Below, piece by piece: positions 18,938-29,177 of a stretch of DNA of 39,373 nucleotides; the first letter of the stretch is position 1, and each line of letters starts with the position of its first letter. A program made the translations under genes and the position numbers. The notes under the pieces were generated by a model. The model was not told the DNA's origin. It made no database searches and saw only the letters and a program-made list of their open reading frames with translations. This DNA is from Rhodoferax sp. (GTDB lineage: Bacteria > Pseudomonadota > Gammaproteobacteria > Burkholderiales > Burkholderiaceae_C): assembly GCA_009693325.1 (NCBI GenBank), contig SHXM01000008.1, positions 1-39,373 on the forward strand, read 5' to 3'.

Positions 18938-19324
18938 CTAGGGTGCGATCCTGCGAAAGCTCGCATAATGATCGGCGGTGTAAAAGCAGGCGTCTGGCGT
19001 CTTGGGCGGCCCGCCGCACACAAGTCGCCTGGCGCCACGGTTGCTCGCGCCCGGCGTGGGCACCGTGTATTCCCGGTAATAGCCGCGCTTTTGGCTTGGC
19101 AGCAGACGCTCCCGATTACCAAACACACTGCCATCCTTGTCATAGGCAAACGGACCGCCTTGCATCACAAGTTCGTGCACCTGAACCCCTTGCACAGGCA
19201 AATCGGCCAATGCGATGGGGGCCGTGGGGTCTGCCGCCGTAGGCCCTTTGGCCTGCGCCGCCAGGGCTAAAAAACCCAGCAATACGCCGGCTAACACCCA
19301 CTTTTGACCAGCAAAACGCAACAT
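18938..19324 (-). CDS. Secreted guanyl-specific ribonuclease (RNase Sa/barnase/N1 family)
   Basis: Signal peptide MLRFAGQKWVLAGVLLGFLALAAQA; catalytic-type motifs YYREYTVPTPGASNRGARRLVCGG and ACFYTADHYASFRRI (Glu, Arg, His positions retained). Barstar starts immediately downstream. Confidence 0.9.
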   Translation of the reverse strand: MLRFAGQKWVLAGVLLGFLALAAQAKGPTAADPTAPIALADLPVQGVQVHELVMQGGPFAYDKDGSVFGNRERLLPSQKRGYYREYTVPTPGASNRGARRLVCGGPPKTPDACFYTADHYASFRRIAP

Positions 19325-19337
19325 CTATCAACTTTTA

Positions 19338-19373
19338 ACGACACCCGGGGTTAGCCCGGAGCACGAGTGTCGT
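19338..19373. promoter_or_regulatory. Interrupted inverted repeat in the leader upstream of the RNase gene
   Basis: ACGACAC...GTGTCGT outer stem with inner CCGGG-GTTAG-CCCGG hairpin, ending about 14 nt before the RNase ATG; no T-tract follows on the - strand. Confidence 0.4.
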
Positions 19374-19473
19374 GTATTTGTCTTAAAAAAGCAAGGGATT
19401 GCTGAAAATTTAAGCAAAAAAACGCCTTAAACCTTATGTTTGCGGGCACACACTTGTAATTTTTGCCAAAGAA

Positions 19474-21783
19474 TCAGCGTGTTGCGTTAGCGTCGGCCAC
19501 AGTGAGGGCGGTCATATTGACTATCCGCCGCACTGTGGCGCTGGGGGTCAGAATATGCACCGGCTGAGCTGCGCCCAGCAGAACCGGACCAATCGCGATA
19601 TTGCCGCCGGCTGCAGTTTTGAGCAGGTTATAGGAAATATTGGCCGCATCGATGTTGGGCAAAACCAGCAAATTCGCATCGCCCGCCAAGGTGCTGTTGG
19701 GCATCAGTTTGGTGCGCGCCAGCCCGTCTAGCGCCATATCACCGTGCATTTCTCCATCCACCTCCAGCCATGGAGTGCTCGAGCGCAGCAGCTCAAGCGT
19801 CTGGCGCATTTTGACGGCGCTGGGCTGGTTGCTGCTGCCAAAGTTGGAATGCGACAGCAGCGCGGCTTTCGGGCGTATGCCAAAGCGCATCATTTCTTCT
19901 GCCGCCATGGTGGTGATTTCGGCGAGTTGTTCGGCGCTTGGGTCGTAATTGACATGGGTGTCGACCAGAAACACCTGCCGCTCGGGCAACAGCAAGCCGT
20001 TCATGCAGGCATAGGTTTTTACCCCCGGGCGCAGGCCGATGACCTGGTCGATGTACTGCAGGTGCAGGCCGGTGGTGCCCCAGGTGCCGCAAATCAGGCC
20101 GTCTGCGTAGCCTTTGTGCACCAGCATGGCGGCGATCAGGGTGAGACGCCGGCGCATTTCAATTTTTGCGACCTGTACGGTGACGCCCCGGCGCTCTGTC
20201 ATGGCATGGTAATTTTGCCAAAAATCGCGGTAACGGTGGTCGTCTTCAATGTTCACGACATCGTAGTCTTGCCCTGGGCGCAGGCGCAGGCCAAACTTCT
20301 CTATCCGAACGGCAATCACCGCCGGGCGGCCAATCAGGGTGGGGCGGGCCAGCCCCTCGTCGACTACGATTTGCGCGGCACGCAGCACCCGCTCCTCCTC
20401 ACCCTCGGCATAGGCGATTCGGTTTTTCAGGCCTTTTTTGGCGGCCGCATAAATCGGCTTCATCACGGTGCCAGAGGCATAGACAAAGCTTTGCAAGCGC
20501 TCTCGGTAGGCATCCATGTCGGCAATCGGGCGCAGCGCCACGCCGCTGTCGGCTGCTGCCTTGGCCACCGCTGGCGCGATTTTCATCATCAGGCGCGGAT
20601 CGAATGGCTTGGGAATCAGGTACTCGGGGCCAAAAGTCAGGTCTTCGCCGGCATAGGCTGCGGCCACCACCTCGTTTTGCTCGGCCTGCGCGAGTTCGGC
20701 AATGGCGTGAACAGCAGCGATCTCCATTTCGGCGCTGATGGTTGAGGCGCCGGCATCCAGCGCGCCGCGAAAAATATACGGAAAACAAAGAACATTGTTG
20801 ACCTGGTTGGGGTAGTCGGTGCGACCGGTGGCTATCACCGCGTCGTCGCGCACGGCTTTGACTTCTTCGGGCGTGATCTCGGGTGTCGGGTTGGCCAGGG
20901 CAAAAATAATCGGGCGCGCCGCCATGCTGGCGACCATGGCGGGCTTGAGTACACCGGCCGCTGAGAGACCGAGAAAAACATCGGCCCCGGCAATCACCTC
21001 GCCCAGAGTCCGGGCGTCGGTTGTTTGGGTGAATTCCAACTTGTCTTGGTCCATCAACTCGGTGCGCCCCGCATACACCACACCGGCCAGATCAGTGACA
21101 AAAATATGCTGGCGCGGGAGGCCCAGCTTGACCAGCAGCTTCAGGCAAGCCAGGGCCGCCGCACCGGCGCCAGAGGTCACCAGGCGGATTTGTTGCAGGT
21201 CTTTGCCAACTACCTTGAGCGCATTGAGCAGGGCCGCACCCACAACGATGGCGGTGCCGTGCTGGTCGTCGTGGAAAACTGGTATTTTCATGCGCTCGCG
21301 CAAGCGCCGTTCGACATAAAAACAGTCTGGCGCCTTGATGTCTTCCAGGTTGATTCCGCCAAACGTGGGCTCGAGCGAGGCGATGATGTCCACCAGTTTG
21401 TCGAGGTCATGTTTTTCGTTGATCTCGATGTCAAAGACATCGATGCCGGCAAACTTTTTGAACAGCACCGCCTTGCCCTCCATCACCGGCTTGGCGGCCA
21501 GGGGCCCAATGTCGCCGAGCCCTAGGACGGCGGTGCCATTGGTGATCACCGCCACCAAATTGCCGCGGCTGGTGTACTGGAAGGCCTTGTTCGGGTCTTT
21601 GACGATTTCCTCGCAAGGCGCTGCAACACCGGGCGAATAAGCCAGGGCCAGGTCATGCTGGTTGACCAACTGCTTGGTCGCTGCAATGGCGATCTTGCCC
21701 GGTGTGGGGAATTCGTGGTATTCCAGCGCGGCACGGCGCAATTGAGCGTGTTTGTCTTCGGCGTTGGGCTTGTTGTCTGGCAT
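19474..21783 (-). CDS. maeB: NADP-dependent malic enzyme with C-terminal phosphotransacetylase-like domain
   Basis: [78 protein letters not shown]-terminal PTA-like domain; 769 aa. Confidence 0.96.
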   Translation of the reverse strand: MPDNKPNAEDKHAQLRRAALEYHEFPTPGKIAIAATKQLVNQHDLALAYSPGVAAPCEEIVKDPNKAFQYTSRGNLVAVITNGTAVLGLGDIGPLAAKPVMEGKAVLFKKFAGIDVFDIEINEKHDLDKLVDIIASLEPTFGGINLEDIKAPDCFYVERRLRERMKIPVFHDDQHGTAIVVGAALLNALKVVGKDLQQIRLVTSGAGAAALACLKLLVKLGLPRQHIFVTDLAGVVYAGRTELMDQDKLEFTQTTDARTLGEVIAGADVFLGLSAAGVLKPAMVASMAARPIIFALANPTPEITPEEVKAVRDDAVIATGRTDYPNQVNNVLCFPYIFRGALDAGASTISAEMEIAAVHAIAELAQAEQNEVVAAAYAGEDLTFGPEYLIPKPFDPRLMMKIAPAVAKAAADSGVALRPIADMDAYRERLQSFVYASGTVMKPIYAAAKKGLKNRIAYAEGEEERVLRAAQIVVDEGLARPTLIGRPAVIAVRIEKFGLRLRPGQDYDVVNIEDDHRYRDFWQNYHAMTERRGVTVQVAKIEMRRRLTLIAAMLVHKGYADGLICGTWGTTGLHLQYIDQVIGLRPGVKTYACMNGLLLPERQVFLVDTHVNYDPSAEQLAEITTMAAEEMMRFGIRPKAALLSHSNFGSSNQPSAVKMRQTLELLRSSTPWLEVDGEMHGDMALDGLARTKLMPNSTLAGDANLLVLPNIDAANISYNLLKTAAGGNIAIGPVLLGAAQPVHILTPSATVRRIVNMTALTVADANATR

Positions 21784-21913
21784 GTTTGTCTCCTGCGGCG
21801 TCCGGTATCAAGCCAAAGCCGATGGATCGCCTGACCACAAGTCATTGTAGGTCGACCCAAGCCTTGAGCTGCCTTGTTGCACAAGTAGCGCTGGCCCAGC
21901 AGCGGGGCGCACT

Positions 21914-22078
21914 CTAGATCTCGACGGCTTCGAAGTCTGCCTTGGCTACACCACAGTCCGGGCAGGCCCAGTTGGCCGGAACATCGGCCCAAGCAGTGCC
22001 CGGGGCAATACCTTCTTCCGGCAGGCCGGCTGCCTCGTCATAAATAAAACCGCAAACAATGCAAATCCAAGTCTTCAT
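21914..22078 (-). CDS. Rubredoxin
   Basis: [54 protein letters not shown] (54 aa); two CxxCG knuckles. Confidence 0.95.
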   Translation of the reverse strand: MKTWICIVCGFIYDEAAGLPEEGIAPGTAWADVPANWACPDCGVAKADFEAVEI

Positions 22079-22118
22079 AAGCAACTCCAAAAACAAAATG
22101 CATGGCGCACTGCCGATG

Positions 22119-23255
22119 TCAATCGGCCGCCAGCACCGGTACCCGCTGGGCCAGTGCGCACATCAGCTCATAGCCCAGTGTGCCAGCAGAGCTGGCGACC
22201 TCGTCAATGTCGAGCAGGGCGCCCCCGCTGGCGCGCCCCCACAGCGTCACTTCGCTGCCCAGGGTAATCTGCTGGCCGGCCACCAGCAGGGGCTCAAGAT
22301 CGACGCTGAGCATATCCATGCTGACCCGACCGAGTGTGCGGGTGCGCAGGCCCTGCACCAGCACGGGCGTGCCAGTGGGGCACAGGCGCGGATAACCATC
22401 TGCATAGCCGCAGGCCACGATGCCGATGCGCATAGGCGCTGTTGCCGTGAAAGCAGAGCCATAGCCCACGCTTTGCCCGACCAGCAGCTCCTGTGTGGCG
22501 ATGATTTTCGAGGCCAGCGTCATGGCCGGCGCCAAGCCCCAGTCGCTGGCGCTGCACTCGGGGAAGTCTGGCGCACTGCCATACAGCGCGACGCCAGGGC
22601 GTACCCAGTCTGATGCGCTGTGCAACTCGGCGTGGCGATGCGCTGCCAGGGCGCTGGTCGGATGGCGCAGACTCGCCGCACTGTTGCTCAGGCTGCGCTC
22701 GCCCGGCAGGTCGCGGGTCGCAGCGGCAAAGACCGCCATTTGCGCAGCAATGCCAGGCGGTCCATCGGCGTCGCTGTAATGGGTCATCAGGGATATTTCG
22801 TCGACCTGGGGCAAAGCGTTGAGGCGGCTCCATGCGGCGCGGTAGCGCCCGGGCGGGAAGCCGAGTCGGTTCATGCCCGAGTTCATCTTCAAAAAAACCC
22901 GGTGCGCCAGCTTGGTTTTGTGTGCCGCCAGCATATCGATCTGCTCGCCGCAGTGCACGACATGCCACAGTTCCAGCCGCGAACAAAGCTCCAGGTCGCG
23001 CTGTTCAAAAACGCCCTCGAGCAGCAGGATGGGCCCGCGCCAACCCAGGGCTCGTACCCGCTGTGCCTCCTCGAGGTCGAGCAAGGCAAAGCCATCGGCC
23101 CCGCGCAGACCGTCAAAAACCCGCTCGATACCGTGTCCGTAGGCATTGGCCTTGACCACCGCCCAGACTCTGGCATCTGGCGCAGCGGCGCGCAGGCGCT
23201 CTAAATTGGCGCGCAGTGCATCGGTGTGAACAGTGGCAGTTATGGGGCGGGGCAT
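22119..23255 (-). CDS. alr: Alanine racemase
   Basis: [50 protein letters not shown] (PLP lysine [11 protein letters not shown]) and [12 protein letters not shown]-terminal region. Confidence 0.95.
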   Translation of the reverse strand: MPRPITATVHTDALRANLERLRAAAPDARVWAVVKANAYGHGIERVFDGLRGADGFALLDLEEAQRVRALGWRGPILLLEGVFEQRDLELCSRLELWHVVHCGEQIDMLAAHKTKLAHRVFLKMNSGMNRLGFPPGRYRAAWSRLNALPQVDEISLMTHYSDADGPPGIAAQMAVFAAATRDLPGERSLSNSAASLRHPTSALAAHRHAELHSASDWVRPGVALYGSAPDFPECSASDWGLAPAMTLASKIIATQELLVGQSVGYGSAFTATAPMRIGIVACGYADGYPRLCPTGTPVLVQGLRTRTLGRVSMDMLSVDLEPLLVAGQQITLGSEVTLWGRASGGALLDIDEVASSAGTLGYELMCALAQRVPVLAAD

Positions 23256-23379
23256 AGAACGCTAGGGGCTGGTCTGAGTGCATATTTTGGCACCGCAAGC
23301 CCATGATATAAACCGGGACTTCCGGGAGACCTATGCTCAAACCAAGCGCAAGTGCAATCGTGCAGACCGGCCGGCGTTC

Positions 23380-24663
23380 ATGAAGCGCGGCTTTTTCACC
23401 ATCATGTCAGCGCAGTTTTTCAGCTCGCTGGCTGACAACGCCTTGTTTGTGGCGGCGGTGCAATTGCTGCGCACCAGCCAGGCGCCCGAGTGGCAGCAGG
23501 CTGCCTTGGTGCCCATGTTTGCATTGTTTTATGTGGTGTTGGCCCCGTTTGTGGGTGCGCTCGCCGACTCGATGCCCAAGGGCCGGGTGATGCTGATCAG
23601 CAATTTCGTCAAGGTACTGGGTTGTTTGCTGATGCTGTTTGGCACCCATCCCCTCATGGCCTATGCGCTTGTTGGGCTGGGTGCGGCGGCCTACTCACCG
23701 GCCAAGTACGGCATCCTGACCGAGCTGCTGCCGGCCTCTCAGCTGGTCAAGGCCAACGGCTGGATCGAAGGTCTGACCATTGCATCCATCATATTGGGCG
23801 TTTTGCTGGGCGGGCAGTTGGTGGGCCCGTTGCTGTCGCCATGGCTGCTTGCCCTGGACCTGCCCTTGATCAATACCGACATCGACACAGCGCCTGAGGC
23901 AGCCATATCGGTTTTGATTTTTATTTATTTGCTGGCAGCCTGGTTTAACACCCACATTCCGCTGACCGGAGTGCCCCTGCGCCCCTTGCCAAAACGAGTC
24001 TGGAGCCTGCTGCCTGATTTCTGGTCTTGCAACAGACTGCTTTGGCGCGACCGCCTGGGGCAGATTTCGCTGGCTGCCACCACGCTGATCTGGGGTGTGG
24101 CGGGCAATTTGCGATTCATCGTGCTGGCCTGGGCCTCGGTGGCCTTGGGCTATTCCGTCACCCAGGCCTCGGCCCTGCAGGGGGTGGTAGCGATTGGCAT
24201 GGCGGTGGGGGCGGTGGTGGCATCGATGCGCATGCGCCTGGAGGACGGGCCGCGCGTCATCACCCTGGGCATTGGCATGGGCATATTGATCATCATGCTG
24301 ATCTTCATTGACAACGTCTGGCTGGGCGCACCCTTTCTGATCCTGCTTGGCGCACTGGGTGGTTTTCTGGTGGTGCCCATGAATGCCCTGCTGCAGCACC
24401 GCGGCCACAACCTCATGGGCGCCGGCCGCTCGATCGCGGTGCAGAACTTCAACGAGCAGGCCTGCATCCTGGTGCTGGGCGCCGCTTACAGTTTTTCCAC
24501 CGGCATGGGCCTGCCGACCTTTGCTGCCATCACGGCGTTCGGTCTGGTGATTGCTGCAGTCATGTGGTTGATCAAACGCTGGCACGCGCGCAACTGCGTG
24601 GTGCACCGTGACGAGATTGAGCGGCTGCTCGAAGTCGCCCGCAACGACAAGTTGCACGGCTGA
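23380..24663 (+). CDS. lplT: Lysophospholipid transporter LplT (MFS)
   Basis: MKRGFFTIMSAQFFSSLADNALFVAAVQLLR...YSPAKYGILTELLPASQLVKANGWIEGLTI...VPMNALLQHRGHNLMGAGRSIAVQNFNEQ. Confidence 0.93.
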   Translation: MKRGFFTIMSAQFFSSLADNALFVAAVQLLRTSQAPEWQQAALVPMFALFYVVLAPFVGALADSMPKGRVMLISNFVKVLGCLLMLFGTHPLMAYALVGLGAAAYSPAKYGILTELLPASQLVKANGWIEGLTIASIILGVLLGGQLVGPLLSPWLLALDLPLINTDIDTAPEAAISVLIFIYLLAAWFNTHIPLTGVPLRPLPKRVWSLLPDFWSCNRLLWRDRLGQISLAATTLIWGVAGNLRFIVLAWASVALGYSVTQASALQGVVAIGMAVGAVVASMRMRLEDGPRVITLGIGMGILIIMLIFIDNVWLGAPFLILLGALGGFLVVPMNALLQHRGHNLMGAGRSIAVQNFNEQACILVLGAAYSFSTGMGLPTFAAITAFGLVIAAVMWLIKRWHARNCVVHRDEIERLLEVARNDKLHG

Positions 24664-25568
24664 TGCCCGCAGGGCTGCTGGCCGTTGCGGCACTGTTGCT
24701 CAACGCCCTTGTTTATGGGCTGTTGTGGTGGCCGTTTCGCGAACTCCAGGCGCAGGGCCTGCACCCGCTGTGGGCCACGGCCCTGGTTTACCTGATCGGT
24801 CTGGCCGGTCTGCTGATCCTGTATCCGAAGTCGTGGCCGGCCCTGCTACGCCATCCCATGCTGTACCTGCTGGTGCTGGCAGCCGGTCTGACCAATGTTG
24901 GCTTCAACTGGTCGGTCACCGTCGGCGATGTGGTGCGCGCCGTGTTGTTGTTCTACCTGATGCCGGCCTGGGTGGTGCTACTGGCCTGGCCTCTGTTGGG
25001 AGAGCGGCCCACGGCGGCGAGCCTGTTGCGGCTGGCCCTGGCATTGGCCGGCGTCGTGCTGGTGCTGCAAACACCCGGCGCGCTGTGGCCGGTGCCTGAA
25101 AACCTGGCCGACTGGTTGGCCCTGATGGGCGGCTTTTGTTTTGCACTCACCAATGTGCTCTTGCGCAAACTCCACGACACGCCTGAGGAGGCGCGCATGC
25201 TGGCCATGTTTTTGGGCGGCGCCGTAATGTCCTTGGCTGTTGCTGGCTTAGGACTGCAATTTGGCGTGGTGTCCGGCATCAGCCTGTCGGGCACTGGCTG
25301 GCTGCCGCTGGCATTGGCCTTGAGCCTGGCCCTGCTGGTTGGCAACATGGGCCTGCAATACGGCGCGGCGCGCCTGAGTGCCGGCACCACCTCGATCATC
25401 ATGTTGTCTGAGGTGGTGGTTGCAAGTTTGTCGTCAGTGTGGCTGGGCGCCGGCCAGCTCAGCGCCCAAACCCTGGCTGGCGGCGCCCTGATTTTGTTGG
25501 CGTCTATTTTGGCAGTGCTGCCTGTGGGGCCAATGGATGGCGCTCGTCAACCCAGCTCAAAAGTGTAA
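24663..25568 (+). CDS. EamA/DMT family permease
   Basis: Start overlaps the lplT stop (TGATG); two repeats of EamA-type TM segments (e.g. LALALAGVVLVLQTPG; GAARLSAGTTSIIMLSEVVVASLSSVWLGAGQLSAQTLAGGALILLASIL). Confidence 0.88.
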   Translation: MPAGLLAVAALLLNALVYGLLWWPFRELQAQGLHPLWATALVYLIGLAGLLILYPKSWPALLRHPMLYLLVLAAGLTNVGFNWSVTVGDVVRAVLLFYLMPAWVVLLAWPLLGERPTAASLLRLALALAGVVLVLQTPGALWPVPENLADWLALMGGFCFALTNVLLRKLHDTPEEARMLAMFLGGAVMSLAVAGLGLQFGVVSGISLSGTGWLPLALALSLALLVGNMGLQYGAARLSAGTTSIIMLSEVVVASLSSVWLGAGQLSAQTLAGGALILLASILAVLPVGPMDGARQPSSKV

Positions 25569-25598
25569 AAATCCGTCCGTTTAAATCGGGCAACTTTT

Positions 25599-26084
25599 AT
25601 GACCTCTGTCTACAACTTCCAAACCAAACAAATCAATGGCCAGCCCCTGGCCCTGAGTGAGTTCAGTGGCCGGGTGCTGTTGATCGTTAACACCGCCAGC
25701 GCCTGCGGCTTCACGCCGCAGTTTGCCGGCCTTGAAGCCCTGCATAAAAGCCACGGCCAGGGCGGTCTGGTGGTGTTGGGTTTTCCTTGCAACCAGTTTG
25801 GCGGACAGGACTCGGCCAGCAACGACAAGATTGCCGAGTTTTGCCAGCTGAACTATGGCGTCAGTTTCCCGATGATGGCCAAGGTGGAGGTCAATGGTGC
25901 CGCGGCCGACCCCCTGTACCAGTGGCTGTGCGCCGAGGCGCCGGGCCTGCTGGGTACCCGGGCGGTCAAATGGAACTTCACCAAGTTTCTGGTCGGCCGC
26001 GACGGCCAGGTGCTCAAGCGTTACGCTCCGACCGACACCCCGGCCAGCCTGCTCCAGGACATCGAGGCGGCGCTGGCGGCGTGA
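25599..26084 (+). CDS. Glutathione peroxidase family (cysteine type)
   Basis: LLIVNTASACGFTPQFAGLEALH, VLGFPCNQFGGQ, VKWNFTKFLVGRDGQVLKRYAP. Confidence 0.95.
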   Translation: MTSVYNFQTKQINGQPLALSEFSGRVLLIVNTASACGFTPQFAGLEALHKSHGQGGLVVLGFPCNQFGGQDSASNDKIAEFCQLNYGVSFPMMAKVEVNGAAADPLYQWLCAEAPGLLGTRAVKWNFTKFLVGRDGQVLKRYAPTDTPASLLQDIEAALAA

Positions 26085-26107
26085 GCGGCTGCGCCCGCAC
26101 GCGCCAC

Positions 26108-26605
26108 CTAAACGCTGAGTTCGGCGTAACAGCACCGCCGCCTCGCGCAGGCTCTCGGCCATGCTGTCCCAGCCCATGCAGGCGCCGGTGATCGAGACGC
26201 CGCAGCGCAGGTCCTGGGCGCGAGTGAACTTCTGGTTGCTCTCGAACAGGTGAGACTCCAGCATCACGCCCTTGATGGTGCGGTTGGCGTCGGCCACCCG
26301 ATGAGCCACACCGCGCCGCCTCGCAGAATCAGGTGGGCCAGCGGGTTGCCGCGGGTTTGCGTCACCGCCACCTGGCCCGCGCTGTTGACAGCATGGCATT
26401 GAGTGCTACATCCAGGTCGCCGTCGTTGCCGTTCTTGACGCCGGCTGGTGGCCGCAGGCCGCTGGCCATCTCCAGGTGGGTCTGGCTTTCGGCGGTGCGC
26501 ACGCCAATGAATTCACCCGCATCACCAGCAGCAGCTGGTCCGACAGCTCGTCGGACAAGGCCTTGAGGCGCTCCGCGTAGTCCATGGCCGATGGGGTGTC
26601 ATGGT
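26108..26605 (-). pseudogene. Degraded 3-deoxy-7-phosphoheptulonate (DAHP) synthase remnant
   Basis: On - strand, spread over several frames: [30 protein letters not shown], then a jump to (frame +1) [63 protein letters not shown], and RTIKGVMLESHLFESNQKFTRAQDLRCGVSITGACMGWDSMAESLREAA; all recognisable class I DAHP synthase segments with an internal deletion and missing N-terminus. Confidence 0.85.
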
Positions 26606-27829
26606 CTGGCACTGGCGCTCTTTTGGCAGGACGGTTTGCCGCTGGCCTCCGTGGCCTTGTCGCACTACCAGATCACCGTCAACCCATCGCTGCCCGCCCT
26701 GCCCCTGTTCACGCTGGCCGGGCTGATCTTTGCCCGCACCGGGGCGGCCGCGCGTTTGGGCCAATTGTTCATCGCCGTGCTGGGCGGTGGTGTGACGGGC
26801 ACGGTGTTGGCGACGGTCGCGCTCTGTTCTTTTTTTACCGCCTTCACGGGCGGTAGCGGTGTCACCATTCTGGCGCTGGGCGGCCTGCTTTTGCCGCTGC
26901 TGGGCCATGCCGGTTACCCAGAGCGGCGCGGCATCAGTCTGGTCACCAGTGCCAGCGCCTTGGGGGTATTGCTGGCGCCTTCGGTACCGCTAATCATGTA
27001 CGCCATCATTGCGCGTGTGCCGATTAACACCATGTTTTTGGCGGGCCTGGTGCCGGCGGTGGTGATGGTGGTCTTTTTGGTGCTGGTTGGCGGGTATCTC
27101 AAGCGCGGTGCACCAGGCACGGCACCAGACACCGCACCAGTTGTGCTGGCCAGGCCCAGTGTCGCGACTGCCTGGGCCGCTGCCTGGGCCGCCAAGTGGG
27201 AACTGCTGGCGCCCATTGTGGCGGTGGGCTCGCTGGTCAGCGGCTTGGCCACGCCCACCGAGCGCGCCGCCCTGACCGCGGCCTACGCCATCGCGACCCA
27301 GGCCTTGGCGCACCGGGAGTTGCCGCTGCGGCTGCTGCAGCGTTGTTTCAGCGAGGCGGCGCAGATCATTGGGGGCGTGCTGCTGATTTTGGGTATGACG
27401 CTGGCGCTCACCAATTACCTGATTGATGCGGGCATCCCGGACGCGGCCATTGAATGGGTGCAGGCCGTGATCCCCAACAAGGCGGTGTTCCTGCTGGCGC
27501 TCACGGTGTTCTTGCTGTTTGCGGGTGCACTGATGGAGATCTTTGCCGCCATCGTGGTGCTGGTGCCGCTGTTGCTGCCGGTGGCCATCAGCTACGGGAT
27601 TGACCCGATCCACTTCGGCATCATCTTCCTGGCCGCCATGGAGATGGGCTTTCTTTGCCCGCCGGCGGGCATGAACATCTACTTTGCCTCAGCCATGTTC
27701 CACAAGCCGGTCCGCTATGTGGCCGCGGCCGTGTTGCCGGCTCTGTTGGCTATTTTTCTGGGTACCTTGGCGATTGCCTGGCTGCCCCTTCTGGCCACCG
27801 GCTTGCCGGCGTTGCTGGGAACCCGCTAG
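26591..27829 (+). CDS. TRAP transporter large permease (DctM-type), probably 5'-truncated
   Basis: [92 protein letters not shown]...[26 protein letters not shown]; homology appears to start abruptly about residue 5 at the junction with the DAHP synthase remnant, with no dctP or dctQ nearby. Confidence 0.75.
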   Translation: MGCHGLALALFWQDGLPLASVALSHYQITVNPSLPALPLFTLAGLIFARTGAAARLGQLFIAVLGGGVTGTVLATVALCSFFTAFTGGSGVTILALGGLLLPLLGHAGYPERRGISLVTSASALGVLLAPSVPLIMYAIIARVPINTMFLAGLVPAVVMVVFLVLVGGYLKRGAPGTAPDTAPVVLARPSVATAWAAAWAAKWELLAPIVAVGSLVSGLATPTERAALTAAYAIATQALAHRELPLRLLQRCFSEAAQIIGGVLLILGMTLALTNYLIDAGIPDAAIEWVQAVIPNKAVFLLALTVFLLFAGALMEIFAAIVVLVPLLLPVAISYGIDPIHFGIIFLAAMEMGFLCPPAGMNIYFASAMFHKPVRYVAAAVLPALLAIFLGTLAIAWLPLLATGLPALLGTR

Positions 27830-27856
27830 CGCTCTTGGGCAGCCGCATCATCAGAG

Positions 27857-27915
27857 CAAAAAAGGCGCTAGACCTTGACAGCCGGTCGTTTATAGCTGCC
27901 ACCTTTATAGTCAAT
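27857..27915. repeat. Possible degenerate copy of a Comamonadaceae intergenic short repeat
   Basis: AAAAAAGGCGCTAGACC...TATAGCTGCCA...TTTATAGTCAATCAGG between convergent genes resembles dispersed AGCTGCTAGCGCTT-type repeats; single copy seen here. Confidence 0.25.
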
Positions 27916-29170
27916 CAGGTGCTGGCTGCAGCGCCTGGTCCAGCAACTCCACCCAGTGCTGCACCGGTGTGGCCGTGCCGCTTTGCAGGTGGGTGATGCA
28001 GCCGATGTTGGCCGACACAATCACCTCAGTGGCGGCCGAGCCAAAGGTTTGGCCCAGGTGGCCGAGCTTGCGGTCGCGCAGCTGGTAGGCCAGCTCGGGG
28101 TTCAGCACCGAGTAGGTGCCGGCCGAGCCACAGCACAGGTGCGGCTCGCAGCCGGTCAGCTTGACCTGGAAGCCCAGGGCGTTCAGATGCTGCTCCACCC
28201 CACCGCGCAGTTGTTGGCCGTGTTGCAGTGTGCAGGGGGGGTGAAAGGCGATGGTCTGCGCCACGGGTTTGACGCGCCCCTTCAATTGCGCGCTGAGCTC
28301 GGGCAGCCATTCGCTCAGGTCCCGGGTCAGTGCGCTGATGCGCGCAGCTTTGGCCGCGTAAGCCGGGTCGTCTGCCAGCAGGTGGCCGTAGTCCTTGACC
28401 GTGACGCCACAGCCAGAGGCGTTCATCAGGATGGCTTCAACCCCGGCCTCACCATCCTGCCCTTGCACATGGGGCCACCAGGCTTCGATGGTGGCACGCA
28501 TCTGCGCCTTGCCGCCCTCCTGGTCGTTCAGGTGAAACTTCACAGCACCGCAGCAACCGGCCTTGGGCGCTACCACGGTCTGCACGCCAATGGCGTCCAG
28601 CACGCGGGCGGTGGCGCTGTTGATGTTGGGGCTCATGGCCGGTTGCACGCAACCCGCCAGCAGCAGCACCTTGCGCGGGTGGCCGCGGCTGGGCCAGCTG
28701 CCGCTGGCCTGCGGCGCGGGCACCTTGGCCTTGAGCGCGGCAGGCAGCAGGGGGCGCACCAGTTGCCCCAGCTTCATGGCGGGCCCGAACAAAGGCGAGG
28801 GCAGGCCCTCTTTCAAGGCCCAGCGCAGTGCCCGCTCGGGCAGCGGGCGCGGCACCTTGGCATCGACAATCTTGCGCCCGATGTCAATCAGGTGGCCGTA
28901 GTCAACGCCCGAGGGGCAGGTGCTTTCGCAGTTGCGGCAGGTCAGGCAGCGGTCCAGGTGCAGCTGCGTCTTGCGCGTCGGAGCCTGGCCTTCAAGCACC
29001 TGTTTCATCAGGTAAATGCGCCCGCGCGGCCCGTCGAGCTCGTCGCCCAGCAGCTGGTAGGTGGGGCAGGTGGCAGTGCAAAAGCCGCAGTGCACGCACT
29101 TGCGCAGGATGGCTTCGGCGGCCAGGCCGTCTGCGGTGTTTTTGAATTCGGGCGCGAGTTTGGTGTGCAT
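27911..29170 (-). CDS. glcF: Glycolate oxidase iron-sulfur subunit
   Basis: ATG at 29170: MHTKLAPEFKNTADGLAAEAILRKCVHCGFCTATCPTYQLLGDELDGPRGRIYLMKQVLEG...LDRCLTCRNCESTCPSGVDYGHL...two CCG-type domains. Confidence 0.94.
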   Translation of the reverse strand: MHTKLAPEFKNTADGLAAEAILRKCVHCGFCTATCPTYQLLGDELDGPRGRIYLMKQVLEGQAPTRKTQLHLDRCLTCRNCESTCPSGVDYGHLIDIGRKIVDAKVPRPLPERALRWALKEGLPSPLFGPAMKLGQLVRPLLPAALKAKVPAPQASGSWPSRGHPRKVLLLAGCVQPAMSPNINSATARVLDAIGVQTVVAPKAGCCGAVKFHLNDQEGGKAQMRATIEAWWPHVQGQDGEAGVEAILMNASGCGVTVKDYGHLLADDPAYAAKAARISALTRDLSEWLPELSAQLKGRVKPVAQTIAFHPPCTLQHGQQLRGGVEQHLNALGFQVKLTGCEPHLCCGSAGTYSVLNPELAYQLRDRKLGHLGQTFGSAATEVIVSANIGCITHLQSGTATPVQHWVELLDQALQPAPD

Positions 29171-29177
29171 GGCGAGC

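Noticed and set aside
19744-20745. 333-aa + strand ORF antisense to maeB
   Set aside because: Shadow ORF opposite a well-supported malic enzyme.
25581-26399. 272-aa - strand ORF spanning the glutathione peroxidase and DAHP synthase remnant
   Set aside because: Only its N-terminal third carries real similarity (DAHP synthase C-terminus); the remainder is antisense to glutathione peroxidase, so it is not a genuine single gene.
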